Assembly: GCF_014764705.1 (NCBI RefSeq) | Contig: NZ_JACXXG010000001.1 | Coordinates: forward strand, 1-64,000 | Direction: 5' to 3' | Length of the DNA: 64,000 bases | Origin: Stutzerimonas kunmingensis | GTDB lineage: Bacteria; Pseudomonadota; Gammaproteobacteria; Pseudomonadales; Pseudomonadaceae | The notes under the pieces: generated by a model | Databases searched by the model: none | What the model was told of the DNA's origin: nothing | What the model saw: the letters and a program-made list of their open reading frames with translations, nothing else | Shown: positions 40,135 through 49,382 of the stretch, one piece after another | Position numbering within the stretch: position 1 is the stretch's first letter | Layout of the letters: each line of letters starts with the position of its first letter | Made by a program: the position numbers and the translations under genes

Positions 40135-41289
40135 TCAGGCGGCGCGGCGATAGCTGTGATGTAGCCCGCCGAGCCAAGGCACCGTTTCTGCACGCAACGT
40201 CCCCGGAACGAAGGAAGCATCGTTCGCCGCGGCTGCTTGTTCCGGAGCCTGACCCTGGTTGGCTTGGTGCGGCCGAGCCGTGTTGTAGAAAGCCTGGTAC
40301 TCGGTCAACAATCGGTTCAGGTGCGTCTCGTCCAGGGGAACGACGTGGTCGAGCAATTCCTCGGTCAGCGTGCGATTGAATCGCTCCACCGTTCCGTTCT
40401 GCCTTGGGCAACCTACCGCAGTGCGTACAACCTGGACACCCATCGCCGGCAGGGTGTGCTTGATGATGGGTAAGAAGATGCTGTCGTGGTCCATCAGCAT
40501 CATGGCCGGTGCCTCGTCGAAGGGAAACGCTTCGCGCATCTGCTGCGCGACCCAATCGCTGGTCGGGTGCCGTGTGCTGCAGCACCGCACCAGACGCCGC
40601 CGCTGGTGATCGATGACCGACAGGATGTATAGCGGACGTGCGCGCCAATCGAAGGTGACTTTGAAGTCCATCGAGGCAAGCAGGTGGCGGTGGTTGGCCA
40701 GGAAAGTCGCCCACGATTGACCTGACGGTTTCCGGCTGGAGGGGTTTCGCTTGAGTACGTTGCGCACCGTGCTTTCCGACACGGGCACGCCCAGCTGCTC
40801 CGTCACGAGCGCGGCGATGCGCTCGGCGCCGTAAGAAGGGTTCTCCGCCTTGATGTGCAAGATGATCTGCTCGATCGACTTGTCGATTCGAGGACGCCCG
40901 ACCCGTCTGCCGCTAGGCTTGCCGGAGATCAGCCACCAGTATTTTTTGACGTAGCGGCGATGCCATCCGAGAAGCGTCTGCGGATGAAAGAGCGTGTAGC
41001 GGCTCAGCGTTGGCGAAAGCCAGTGGAGCAAGCCCAGCAGCCATTTCTGCGAAGGGCGTAGAGACGGCCGCCTGCCCTTGCGGCGAAGTCCGAGGTTCTC
41101 GTTGCGTTCGGCAATGAGCTGGATTTTGCGGGCGAGCGAGACGTAGCGGTCACGCCGCCATCGGCGGTTCTGGAGCCTGCCCAGCAAGTAGCCAAGCAGC
41201 AGAGCGAGGAGCAGCAAGGGATTAATCCTTCGCAAAAGATGCGGAGAATATCGCACTGCTGGCGATCTGCGATCACTGCTGACTATCAT
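40135..41289 (-). mobile_element. DDE integrase-core transposase
   Basis: The product is about 384 residues. The N-terminal third is basic and helical with a hydrophobic start (RINPLLLLALLLGYLLGRLQ), followed by an HTH region (NPSYGAERIAALVTEQLGV, STVRNVLKRN). The rve catalytic core contains the D-D-E acids (LLASMDFKVTF, MLMDHDSIFL and QNGTVERFNRTL). It resembles IS3/IS481-type transposases but is a single ORF. The ATG at 41289 was preferred; the longer start at 41346 runs into the divergent Mrr gene. Intact length suggests it may be active. Confidence 0.85.
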
Positions 41290-41315
41290 TAGCTTTACTA
41301 CGGATAGGTGCCGCA

Positions 41316-42281
41316 ATGCAGGCTTTTGTACTTCGAATCGCTCCAAGCGGAATTGATCGCCTTCACGAGGCGCTAGAAACTGACGAGGTGATGATTGGGT
41401 GGTGTCGCTGTGCAGCCTTGATCGACCCGGCGCTCCGTCGTTCGGGCTTCCGCTCGGCTCTAAAACAACAGTATTACCCTACCGATGCGACGCAGCACCG
41501 AGCCGGCTCGGCGGCCGGTCATCTCTGGCGGTTCCTTCGTGAGATGAACGTCGGTGATCTCGTTGTGGTGCCTCATGGCACCAGGTTCTTCGTTGGGAGA
41601 ATTGCCGGGGATGCGTTCTACTCAGAAGAAGGCGTAGCTCGTGATGCGGCCTTCCGACGCGCCGTCACATGGCTGAATAGCAAGAGGGCGATTCCGCGCG
41701 AATTTGCCAAGGCTCCGTTAATTTCGCGGATGAAAGTCTATGGCGCTACGGCAGAAGCTACTGATTTGATCGCTGAAATCGAGGATGTCTTGAGCCGGGC
41801 TGCGCAGGGCGAAAAGCCCTCATTCGCAGAGGAACTACAGAAGAAGCTGGCGAACGTAGCCGTCGAAGAGCTTCGCAAAGGCCACATGGACTCGTTCGCC
41901 TTCGAGCACCTTATCAAAGGTTTGCTGAAATCAATGGGAGCCCAGACAGCCGAGGTTGTCGCCCGCCGCCTTGATAAAGGTGCTGATGTCGTCGCGACTT
42001 TCCGCATTGCGGAAACGTTCTCGTACAAGCTAGCTGTCCAGGCGAAGCACTGGGACGAGCGAGCGCCTGTAGGTACTGCGGTTGTTCAGCAGCTGATCGA
42101 GGGCATCGAGGACGTAGGGGCTGACCTCGGCATGGTGATCACTTCAGGCACTATCAGCGATAAAGCCTACGACTGCGCGTCGGCCTACACGGCCGAAAGC
42201 GGCGTGCGTATCGAATTGGTGGATGGCGAGCAGTTCGCCAAGTTGCTAATCGAGCAGGGAGTCGGTGGGGTCACCGTGTGA
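41316..42281 (+). CDS. Mrr-like type IV restriction endonuclease
   Basis: The product is 321 residues. The N-terminal 130 residues look like a PUA/EVE-like reader domain (GHLWRFLREMNVGDLVVVPH, TRFFVGRIAGDAFY), which in related enzymes recognises modified bases. The C-terminal Mrr domain has FEHLIKGLLKSMGAQTAEVV, DKGADVVATF and LAVQAKHW, giving the D-(Q/E)xK nuclease residues. It probably cuts modified foreign DNA. It starts 26 bp from the divergent transposase and is followed by an HNH endonuclease gene, suggesting a defence unit. Confidence 0.85.
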   Translation: MQAFVLRIAPSGIDRLHEALETDEVMIGWCRCAALIDPALRRSGFRSALKQQYYPTDATQHRAGSAAGHLWRFLREMNVGDLVVVPHGTRFFVGRIAGDAFYSEEGVARDAAFRRAVTWLNSKRAIPREFAKAPLISRMKVYGATAEATDLIAEIEDVLSRAAQGEKPSFAEELQKKLANVAVEELRKGHMDSFAFEHLIKGLLKSMGAQTAEVVARRLDKGADVVATFRIAETFSYKLAVQAKHWDERAPVGTAVVQQLIEGIEDVGADLGMVITSGTISDKAYDCASAYTAESGVRIELVDGEQFAKLLIEQGVGGVTV

Positions 42282-42413
42282 ATGGATGACTCATTGCACC
42301 GCTCTGCAAAACAAGCGGTTTCGTTTGAAGTCCTGCGCTCATCCGAAGAAGAACACGTTGCGTTGCTTCTTGGATGGTAAGCGCCATAACTTAACTTGGA
42401 TTTGGATTGAAAT

Positions 42414-43154
42414 ATGGACGTTGTTGCTTCGGTTGCGGAAATCAAAGAGAACCTTGAGCTTTTCGAGAGATATCTTTGCGAGGGTTCGAGTGAAGAGCAA
42501 GCCTTCTGTGTCGGTTTAATACAGAAGGGACGCTGCTTTGTCGCCTATCAAGCCGGTGCCGAAACTCGCTTCGCTCCGAGCCGCTACATTGGCTACGCAC
42601 ACAATTCGATGGTTGTGCATAAGCGGGAGAAGGAAGGCATAGATGGGAGAAAAACCGACCCGGCTATAAACAAGCTACTCGGCAAACTGGCGCAAGATGA
42701 CCGGCTGGAACGTGAATACCTAAAATATTGCCGCAACCTGGGTGTCCAGCCTTACGAGAACAAGAGGAAATTTTGGTTTCTCGAGCTCGGCGATCGTGAC
42801 TTTGACGAAAATGAAAGGACGGGAGAGGGCTTTCCAGAAGGGAAGATCATCGAGCGAAAACACACTGCTCGGGAGCGAAGCTCGGTTCTGGTGACTCAAG
42901 CGAAGGCGCAGTTCAAAAAAATGAATAAGCGGCTGTTCTGCGAGGCGTGCGGTTTTGATTTTGAGGCTGTTTATGGGAACAGAGGAGCTGATTTCATCGA
43001 GGCTCATCACCAGATCCCCGTTAGCGAAATGGAGGCCTCGCAGAAAACTAAGATTTCTGATTTGGCGATGGTGTGCTCGAACTGTCATCGGATATTGCAT
43101 CGCTCAAGGCCCTGGCTGACTGTTCTGCAGCTGAAGCGGCTGCTCACCACGTAA
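42414..43154 (+). CDS. HNH endonuclease (McrA-like)
   Basis: The product is 246 residues. The C-terminal 90 residues form an HNH nuclease with zinc-binding cysteine pairs (FCEACGFDF, MVCSNCHRILHR) and the catalytic His stretch FIEAHHQIPVSEM. The N-terminal 150 residues (SVAEIKENLELFERYLCEGS, VLVTQAKAQFKKMNKR) hold no domain I can name but may be a DNA-recognition part. The arrangement resembles McrA-type modification-dependent nucleases. It lies 133 bp after the Mrr-like gene and probably acts in the same defence role. Confidence 0.82.
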   Translation: MDVVASVAEIKENLELFERYLCEGSSEEQAFCVGLIQKGRCFVAYQAGAETRFAPSRYIGYAHNSMVVHKREKEGIDGRKTDPAINKLLGKLAQDDRLEREYLKYCRNLGVQPYENKRKFWFLELGDRDFDENERTGEGFPEGKIIERKHTARERSSVLVTQAKAQFKKMNKRLFCEACGFDFEAVYGNRGADFIEAHHQIPVSEMEASQKTKISDLAMVCSNCHRILHRSRPWLTVLQLKRLLTT

Positions 43155-43182
43155 CCCGTCCTGGTATGAGGTAACGCTAGCA

Positions 43183-44037
43183 ATGAGCATGAGCGATCCG
43201 ACCGATAACAAGTTGCTGCCTAGCAATGGTTCGTCTCCAGCGCCGTCAGCGCAGAAATCGGACCTAACGCCCACCGAGCTTCACGACGGTCATGTCTTGG
43301 CTCGCTTCCGACATCTTCCTCCTCTCGAAGCCGACGCCAGCCTGTACATCATGGCCAGGGACAGCCAGAAGGCACACCTCGAGCTGCTGGAACGGTTCCT
43401 CTTGTTCTGCCGGCGTGGCTCCGTCTTGCCTGCAGCCGATGCGGCCCATGCAGTGCAAACGCTCACTGAGCTGGCCGAACAGAAGCGCAAAGGGTTTCGT
43501 CAGTGGAAAGCTCGGCAGGCCAGTCGCAAGAGCAATGCCGGCCGTCCTTCCCCGCATGCAAACGGCGAGGATTACGCTCTGGCTTTGGAGGCGTTGGCCG
43601 CAGACGTCGCCACCAGTCCAAAGATTGATGTCACTGCACATCGGCTCGCCTTTGAAATGCTGGAAGCTGAACGTCAGAAGCATGCACTTCAGCTGAAAGC
43701 CTGTCGGGAAAAGGCCCTACCTCCGCCGCGTCGTACTCGCGGTCGACGTACCAATAACGCCCAGAAATTCAACATGGCCATGGACGTCCAGGTCGAGCTT
43801 GAAGCTCATCCGGATTGCTCCGAGAACAGTGCGATTCATAAGGTAGCCAAAACCTGGCATGAAAAACATGACGACGCAGATCACTCGGCGCGCGATGCGA
43901 ATTATCGGGAGAATATGATCGAGCGTTGGCACAAAAAAATTGAAGCCAGCTACTACGAACGCAAGCCCTATCTGCGGAGTACAAAAGAACCTCGTCTCGG
44001 TGGGATGATCCCGTTGGAGCTAGTGCTCGATGACTGA
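43183..44037 (+). CDS. hypothetical protein in accessory region
   Basis: This 284-residue, highly basic and helical protein has a disordered Ser/Pro N-terminus (SNGSSPAPSAQKSDLTP) and a long central helix (ELLERFLLFCRRGSVLPAAD). A basic patch (PPRRTRGRRTNNAQKF) and a C-terminal helical part (SAIHKVAKTWHEKHDDADHS) follow. No family is recognised. The basic patch suggests nucleic acid binding, but this is inference. It precedes the AlpA gene by about 115 bp. Confidence 0.7.
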   Translation: MSMSDPTDNKLLPSNGSSPAPSAQKSDLTPTELHDGHVLARFRHLPPLEADASLYIMARDSQKAHLELLERFLLFCRRGSVLPAADAAHAVQTLTELAEQKRKGFRQWKARQASRKSNAGRPSPHANGEDYALALEALAADVATSPKIDVTAHRLAFEMLEAERQKHALQLKACREKALPPPRRTRGRRTNNAQKFNMAMDVQVELEAHPDCSENSAIHKVAKTWHEKHDDADHSARDANYRENMIERWHKKIEASYYERKPYLRSTKEPRLGGMIPLELVLDD

Positions 44038-44153
44038 ACGCATTTTGAATTTCGGGCGTATTTATTCGGGGTGCCGGATTAAGTACCAAATCAATATTCT
44101 AGATCCCAAGCGTGCTGCAGCCCGCTCCATTTGTACCTTCTTGGAGTGAGAAC

Positions 44154-44372
44154 ATGCTTGATACCCAAACACCGACCGGGCAATCCGGTTTTGATGAGTT
44201 ATTCGATACGGCAAAGGCTGCAGACTATCTGCACCTCTCGGCTGCGACCTTAATGTCTTGGCGCTCTCGCCATATGGGGCCGCGTTTCGTGCGTATGGGC
44301 CGCGCCGTGCGCTATCGCCGTGTGGATCTTGATGCCTTCGTAGTCAGCGGCCTCCAGAAAGGGGGTGCGTAA
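44154..44372 (+). CDS. AlpA/excisionase-type DNA-binding protein
   Basis: This 72-residue protein carries a MerR/excisionase-like winged helix (FDTAKAADYLHLSAATLMSW, MGPRFVRMGRAVRYRRVDLD). Such proteins activate replication and excision genes in satellites and islands. The ATG at 44154 has TTGGAG upstream; the longer frame from 44112 was rejected. It overlaps the next gene by 1 nt and starts a tight rightward operon. Confidence 0.9.
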   Translation: MLDTQTPTGQSGFDELFDTAKAADYLHLSAATLMSWRSRHMGPRFVRMGRAVRYRRVDLDAFVVSGLQKGGA

Positions 44373-44677
44373 TGGGCACCGACTTTTTCGACGGCTACCA
44401 ATCGGCTGTATTGGCTGTAGCGAGGATTGCCTCGATGGTTGATCGCCAAGCCCGGCAGACGCTGTTGGCCGAGGCGCTGGGCGACCTGATTGATGTGCCG
44501 CTGAACTGGAGCAACCTGCAGGCGACCGACGAGCGCCTGCGCGGCTTTGTGGCCGTGTTCGCTGATGTGCTGGCGGAGCGCGGGGTCCCTGAGCTGCCGG
44601 CTGCCATGGCTTTGTTCTCTGGCTCCGTTGCGGTGATCTACCCGACGGCTGTCGCCTCCATCCAACCCGGAGCCTAA
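44372..44677 (+). CDS. small hypothetical protein of replication operon
   Basis: This 101-residue, mostly helical acidic protein begins MGTDFFDGYQSAVLAVARIA and contains DERLRGFVAVFADVLAERGV. No domain is recognised. It is coupled to the AlpA gene by a one-base overlap, so it belongs to the same regulatory or replication operon. Confidence 0.7.
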   Translation: MGTDFFDGYQSAVLAVARIASMVDRQARQTLLAEALGDLIDVPLNWSNLQATDERLRGFVAVFADVLAERGVPELPAAMALFSGSVAVIYPTAVASIQPGA

Positions 44678-44679
44678 CC

Positions 44680-44832
44680 ATGCAAGCAAAGAAAAACTGC
44701 CAACCGGCGGTTCGGGCATCGCTCGGCCTGAAAAAAGTCTTCACCGATCCGGTGTTCTGGGAGTGCGTGCTGACCCTCGCGCCGCTGCAGGTGCTTGCGT
44801 TTATTGGCCTGATGGAGCTGATCCAGCCATGA
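44680..44832 (+). CDS. 50-residue hydrophobic small protein
   Basis: The frame begins MQAKKNCQPAVRASLGLKKV and ends VLAFIGLMELIQP. The C-terminal half is a likely single membrane segment (VLTLAPLQVLAFIGLM). It starts two bases after the previous stop and ends in an ATGA overlap with the next gene, which strongly supports translation as part of the operon. Function unknown. Confidence 0.6.
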   Translation: MQAKKNCQPAVRASLGLKKVFTDPVFWECVLTLAPLQVLAFIGLMELIQP

Positions 44833-45068
44833 GCATTTATTCAGGACACCGCATCCAGGACCATGAGGCGTTCGTCCTCTGCGAATTATTTCCGCTGATC
44901 ATGGGCTACGCCCGAACGTCCGGCACGCCAAACGAAATCGTCTTGGTGGCGGCGTTCATGCACTTGGGGGCCATGTTGAAAAACATGGGGTTGAGCGGCG
45001 GCACGTTGCTTGAGTGCATCGATGTCGCGTCGCTGGCGATGTACAACGCGCCGAAGGGGTTGCACTGA
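44829..45068 (+). CDS. small hypothetical protein of replication operon
   Basis: This 79-residue protein (MSIYSGHRIQDHEAFVLCEL, then ATSGTPNE-like RTSGTPNEIVLVAAFMHLGA) is soluble and helical. It is coupled on both sides by 4-nt and 1-nt overlaps, so it is a true operon member. No family is recognised. Confidence 0.65.
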   Translation: MSIYSGHRIQDHEAFVLCELFPLIMGYARTSGTPNEIVLVAAFMHLGAMLKNMGLSGGTLLECIDVASLAMYNAPKGLH

Positions 45069-46057
45069 TGGCTCTGCATCTTGTGATTCAGCGCGTCGCC
45101 GAAGCCGCGCTGCTGGCAGCCGATACCCTGCTGGCTGACTGGCTGCCGGACGGCCAACGCAAAGGCGAGGAATACTGGCCAACCAACCCGGTGCGCCGCG
45201 ACCGCAAGCCTGGGTCGTTCAGTATCAACCTGACCACCGGCGTCTGGCATGATTTTGCGAGCGGCGACGGCGGCGGCGACCTGGTGTCACTGCTGGCTTA
45301 TCTGCAGGGCTGCCGCCAAGGAGAGGCGTCTCAATTGATCGCCGAGCGTCTGGGCATCTGCATGGGTAAACAGCCAAAGCGAGATTTCCTGCAAGAGGAG
45401 GCGGATCGTCAGCGCATTGCCGGCATGCGCGAGCAGCGCCAGCAGCAGGCCGCCGCTGAGCAACAAGCCGAGTGGAGCAAAGCGGCCACCCGAGCGCTGT
45501 GCCTGTGGCGCAAGGGGCGACCGGCTGATCCGGCGTTTCCTTACCTGGTCCGTAAGGGCATCGGGCCGTATCACCTGCGCCAGCTTGGGCAATTGCTGCT
45601 GGTCCCGATCTATTGGCGCGGCGAATTGGTGTCTCTCCAATTCATCACCCCTGACGGTAACAAGCGCAACCAGAAGGGCGCGCGCATGGCCGGATGCTAC
45701 TGCCCGTTTGGGCGTATCGAGGCTGCACGCGAGCTCTACATCGTCGAAGGCGTTGCCACTGCCGCGACGCTTCACGAGGAGACGGGGATGCCGGTGGCCG
45801 CTGCCATGAGCGCCCGCAACCTGCTGCCGCTCGGTCAGGAATTGCAGCGCCGCTACCCGCAAGCCGTGCTGATCATAGGCGCGGACGATGATCGCCAGGC
45901 TGAAGCTGAGGGCAGGCCGAACACGGGCAAGAGTTCGGCCATTGACGCGGCGGCCGCTCTTGGCTGCCAGTACGTCCTGCCGGCTTGGCCAGAGGGAGCG
46001 CCTTTACACCTGTCTGACTTCAATGATCTGCGTCAGTGGCGGGAGGTGCGAGCATGA
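45068..46057 (+). CDS. Toprim-domain DNA primase-like protein
   Basis: The product is 329 residues. The N-terminal part (SINLTTGVWHDFASGDGGGD, LVSLLAYLQGC) resembles the primase zinc-ribbon/CHC2-adjacent region of satellite primases. The Toprim domain has the catalytic Glu in ELYIVEGVATAATL and the DxD in VLIIGADDD. It should synthesise primers for autonomous replication of the element. It is coupled by overlaps to the small upstream gene and the DUF3987 gene. Confidence 0.9.
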   Translation: MALHLVIQRVAEAALLAADTLLADWLPDGQRKGEEYWPTNPVRRDRKPGSFSINLTTGVWHDFASGDGGGDLVSLLAYLQGCRQGEASQLIAERLGICMGKQPKRDFLQEEADRQRIAGMREQRQQQAAAEQQAEWSKAATRALCLWRKGRPADPAFPYLVRKGIGPYHLRQLGQLLLVPIYWRGELVSLQFITPDGNKRNQKGARMAGCYCPFGRIEAARELYIVEGVATAATLHEETGMPVAAAMSARNLLPLGQELQRRYPQAVLIIGADDDRQAEAEGRPNTGKSSAIDAAAALGCQYVLPAWPEGAPLHLSDFNDLRQWREVRA

Positions 46058-47739
46058 AGCCGCCGCTTATGACCGAAGCTCAGACGCCGTGCATTGAATG
46101 GCGAATGCCTGATCCACTGCCGACCCAGCCGCCACCTAAGCCGTACCCAACCGACAGCCTGCCGTTGATCATGCGCAATGCCGTGCGCGCTATTGCGCAT
46201 CACGTCGCTGCGCCGGAGGTGCTAGCCGGCCAGTGCACGATTGCGGCTGCCGCGTACCTTGCCCAAACGAGGATTAACGCGCCGCATCTTCATAATCCAG
46301 ACGGCATGCCGTGTTCGTTGTTTCAGTTGGCGCTGGCTGACTCGGGCGACCGTAAGAGCGAGTGCTACCGGCTGGCCTTCAGAATTGTTGAGGAAACCGA
46401 GCGCACCGCGCGGGACGAATACGCCACGGCCATGAGCGCGTTCCGGAGCATGCAGGCCGGATTGAGCGGCAAGGCACTGGAGGAATTCAAGGAACAGACC
46501 GTTGCGCCGAGCGATCCGCGCACCCTGTATACCGACGCCACGTTTGAGCGCATCGCCGGGGATTTCATCAAGGGCATGGCCTCGGCCATGTGGGCAACGG
46601 ACGAGGGTGGCCGCATTCTGGGTGGGCACAGCATGAAATCCGACACCATAGCGGCCACGCTCGGCGGTCTTGTGAAGCTCTTCGACAGCGGCAGGGCCGA
46701 GCGCGACCGGGTCGGCGAGTTTGGCAATGGCATTGCCTACGATCGCCGCTTTAGCGTGCATATGCTGGCTCAGGAAGTGACGGTGCGCCAAGCGCTCAAC
46801 GATCCGCTGCTGCAAGGCCAGGGCTTTCTGCCACGCTTTTTACTGGCTGCTGCGCCCTCGTTGGCCGGGACTCGTCTGTTGACCGTTGAAAGCATCAAGG
46901 CCAGCGCCTACTACGACCCGGCCGTACAGCGCTACTGGGATCGTTGTAAGGAGATCGCTCGCCTCGAGTCGTTCGTGGGTTCAGACGGCGCCGTTAAGCC
47001 ACCCGTCATCAGCCTGGAGCCTGACGCGGTTCTCACCTGGCTGGCGTTCTACAACCGCGTCGAGGCGGAGCAAGGCGGCCTCGGGGAGTACGGCGGGCCG
47101 CTGAAGCCTTTTGCGAGCCGTAGCGGCGAACTGGCGCGTCGCCTCGCTGCTGTGTTCGCCCTGTTCGAGGGGGAACCGGCTATCAGCGAGCAGACCATGG
47201 CGGCCGCCTGCGAGGTTGTTGAGCATTCTCTGTTGGAGTGGTCGCGGTATCTCGGCCACAACGCAGCTGAATCGAACGGCAACCGCGATGCGTTGGAATT
47301 ATTGGGCTGGCTGAAAACGCATCCTAACGTGCGAACCGTGACTGACTTGATCAAGACGGGGCCGCGCAAGTTTCGCTCAGCCCGCAAAGCGCGGTCCATG
47401 TTGACGACCCTGACCTCAACAGGGTGGTTGGCCTTTCCGGGCGGTGGCAACCAGGCATTCGAGCTCAATCCGCACGAGCTGTCCGCAGATGCGGCGAAAG
47501 CGGCGAACGTGGCGAAAACCCGCATGCTTACGGGTGCGACTGATGGCGAACCCTTGGCGAACGATGGCGAATCGCACAGAGCGGGTTGGCTCAACCGAAT
47601 TGAAATTCGCCAGGATTCGCCACCCGTTCGCCATGCCGACAACCCCGAACGCCGGGCCTTTTCGCCACATTCGCCACATTCGCCACTGCCTGCAAGCGAA
47701 AACTCCGATGCCATTGGCCAATGGAGCATGACGCTATGA
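46054..47739 (+). CDS. DUF3987 replication (primase/helicase-associated) protein
   Basis: The product is 561 residues. It carries the DUF3987/YfjI pattern (LPLIMRNAVRAIAHHVAAPE, GDRKSECYRLAFRIVEETER, SAMWATDEGGRILGGHSM), with P-loop-like GDRKS and an acidic DEGG motif suggesting a helicase-like ATPase. C-terminal residues are Asn/Asp/Ala-rich and likely disordered. Such proteins pair with Toprim primases in phage satellites and ICE-like islands. It overlaps both neighbours by 4 nt. Confidence 0.9.
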   Translation: MKPPLMTEAQTPCIEWRMPDPLPTQPPPKPYPTDSLPLIMRNAVRAIAHHVAAPEVLAGQCTIAAAAYLAQTRINAPHLHNPDGMPCSLFQLALADSGDRKSECYRLAFRIVEETERTARDEYATAMSAFRSMQAGLSGKALEEFKEQTVAPSDPRTLYTDATFERIAGDFIKGMASAMWATDEGGRILGGHSMKSDTIAATLGGLVKLFDSGRAERDRVGEFGNGIAYDRRFSVHMLAQEVTVRQALNDPLLQGQGFLPRFLLAAAPSLAGTRLLTVESIKASAYYDPAVQRYWDRCKEIARLESFVGSDGAVKPPVISLEPDAVLTWLAFYNRVEAEQGGLGEYGGPLKPFASRSGELARRLAAVFALFEGEPAISEQTMAAACEVVEHSLLEWSRYLGHNAAESNGNRDALELLGWLKTHPNVRTVTDLIKTGPRKFRSARKARSMLTTLTSTGWLAFPGGGNQAFELNPHELSADAAKAANVAKTRMLTGATDGEPLANDGESHRAGWLNRIEIRQDSPPVRHADNPERRAFSPHSPHSPLPASENSDAIGQWSMTL

Positions 47740-48539
47740 ACGCCTTTGATTTGATTGGTCGCGCTATCGAGGCTGGGGTGAAGATGACGCTTGGCGAGTC
47801 CGGCCTACAACTCCAGTCGGATCGCCCGCCATGCGCTGCGCTGCTGGCAGAGTTGGTCGCACACAAGGTCGAAATCGTCGAAGCGCTGAGCGCGGCCAAC
47901 GATCCACTCCAGTCTCGCGTCTGGCTTCATTTGCTGGTCCTCAATAACGGCCGTGTGATACAGCGCGCCGGCAACCAGCCCACCGCCAGCGTTGAGCTGG
48001 CAGCAAAGCAGCGGTATGGCCGCTCTGTACTGGCTGTGGTGGCTGTTCCGGGCTTTGAGCGCGTGCTGTGTGATGCCGAGATCACCAAGGCGCTCGCCGG
48101 CTCCCTTGAGGCGCCTGGGGCGAATACTGCTGGCTCTGAGCCGTCGGCCAGGTTGTTGACTCGTGTTGCGCGTCTGCTGGGTACCCGGCCTGCCGAGCTG
48201 CTGGAGGGTGGGTTTGTGGATCAACATGACTTGATCGAGCAGGCTGGCATGGATGCAAGGCTCATCGCCGACGCGATCGGTTGCAACCCGGCGTGGATCG
48301 ACAGGCCTCGCCGTGCCGAGGGGATGCAGCTCAACCCCGAGCCGAGTGATAGCGGGCCACAACACGTCGTTCATACCGCCGCGACTGCGCCGCAGGCGTG
48401 GCGAGACGCCCGTGACCGGTACGTCAGTCACCGTATGGTCTGCATGCGGTGTCGCTCGCCGTCAGGCTTGCCCTGTGCGGTAGGAGATGAGCTCCGAAGC
48501 CGCTACGTCTTGGCGGATTTTGCAGAGGAGGGGCATTGA
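47736..48539 (+). CDS. TubC-like docking-domain protein
   Basis: The product is 267 residues. The first 55 residues (LIGRAIEAGVKMTLGESGLQ, LLAELVAHKVEIVEALSA) resemble the TubC N-terminal docking fold, best known from mixed polyketide/peptide synthetases but also seen in mobile elements. The C-terminal end has a zinc-like cluster, MVCMRCRSPSGLPC. A bridging role in replication or regulation can only be guessed. It is coupled to the DUF3987 gene by an ATGA overlap. Confidence 0.7.
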   Translation: MNAFDLIGRAIEAGVKMTLGESGLQLQSDRPPCAALLAELVAHKVEIVEALSAANDPLQSRVWLHLLVLNNGRVIQRAGNQPTASVELAAKQRYGRSVLAVVAVPGFERVLCDAEITKALAGSLEAPGANTAGSEPSARLLTRVARLLGTRPAELLEGGFVDQHDLIEQAGMDARLIADAIGCNPAWIDRPRRAEGMQLNPEPSDSGPQHVVHTAATAPQAWRDARDRYVSHRMVCMRCRSPSGLPCAVGDELRSRYVLADFAEEGH

Positions 48540-48540
48540 A

Positions 48541-48681
48541 GTGAGCCGCTTCGCCTGCTCCGCGGCTCGTCGTCCATGGGCTATGGCCTGCGTTAGTGCT
48601 ATACGCTTGGCCTCATGGTTCGGCGCTGCTGCGAAGCGGGCAAGGTGGCGCGAGCACGACGCGACCATTGTTAATGCCTAA
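48541..48681 (+). CDS. 46-residue basic small protein
   Basis: This GTG-started frame (VSRFACSAARRPWAMACVSA, then RLASWFGAAAKRARWREHDA) lies one base after the previous stop, with GAGGAGG upstream. It is rich in Arg and Ala. Position and ribosome site suggest a real operon member, but no family is recognised and it could be chance. Confidence 0.45.
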   Translation: MSRFACSAARRPWAMACVSAIRLASWFGAAAKRARWREHDATIVNA

Positions 48682-48683
48682 CG

Positions 48684-49076
48684 CTAGAAGAGCCAGTCGC
48701 CGCCTGCCATTGCTGATTTCCAGCTGCCCCAGTCGATATCGGCAGCATCGGCCTGGCGGTGCTCTAGCGCTTCGTAGACGTGATCATGGAAGCTGAGGTG
48801 TACGCCCAGTGGGTAAAGCATATGCCATGGGTACTGATCGAGCAGTTGAAGGGCTTCTTCCCAGGTGTCTACCCAGGGCTGTTCTGCTGTTTCGGTATCC
48901 AATTCGTCGTGCAGCGCCGCCTCGTTGGTGGCCAGCCGGTACTTCCAGACGCCATCGGTGTTGACACCCAGTAACGTGATCGAGCCTCCCTCGCTTCCGA
49001 CCTTCAAAATAGGCTGTTCGCCGCCGGCGTTTAGCCGTCCGGCGGCTTCGCCCGGCTCTTTGATTCCGTGTTTCAT
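48684..49076 (-). CDS. hypothetical protein, paralogue of 51170-51591
   Basis: This 130-residue protein (ILKVGSEGGSITLLGVNTDG, WVDTWEEALQLLDQYPWHML, YPLGVHLSFHDHVYEAL) is soluble and mixed alpha/beta. It is clearly paralogous to the leftward gene near 51,170-51,591 (shared ILKVGSEGGSI, W..W.EAL.LLD.YPW). ATG 49076 was chosen by alignment. Convergent with the replication operon. A TTGAAGCCAAGC motif lies upstream (49153-49164), as in phage leaders. Function unknown. Confidence 0.75.
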   Translation of the reverse strand: MKHGIKEPGEAAGRLNAGGEQPILKVGSEGGSITLLGVNTDGVWKYRLATNEAALHDELDTETAEQPWVDTWEEALQLLDQYPWHMLYPLGVHLSFHDHVYEALEHRQADAADIDWGSWKSAMAGGDWLF

Positions 49077-49382
49077 GTTTGCCTTCCTCAGCTGGCGTCT
49101 ATCACCTTGCGGGCTGCTGCCCGGCTTGATGGCAGACTGCCTGAAGGCTCCCTTGAAGCCAAGCACAGTCGAGCCGGAGCCGTTTACCTCGGAGGTCTGG
49201 CAATTGATGAGAGGTCTGTGCTGCAAATGAATGGCATGACCGATATCGATCCGGATATGGCAGCCAGTCAGCCGGCCTACCCGCAGCCGCCTGGGTAAAA
49301 CCCGGTTAGGGTTTTCCTAACGACGCTGAATACGCGCTGGCTGAAACTATACTTGCGACCGTGAAGATAAAGGAGCCGCAAC

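Noticed and set aside
40135-40714. 195-residue minus-strand ORF
   Set aside because: It is another frame of the transposase catalytic domain.
40080-41346. Complete insertion sequence with terminal repeats
   Set aside because: The transposase looks intact, but I could not find matching inverted repeats or a target duplication by eye.
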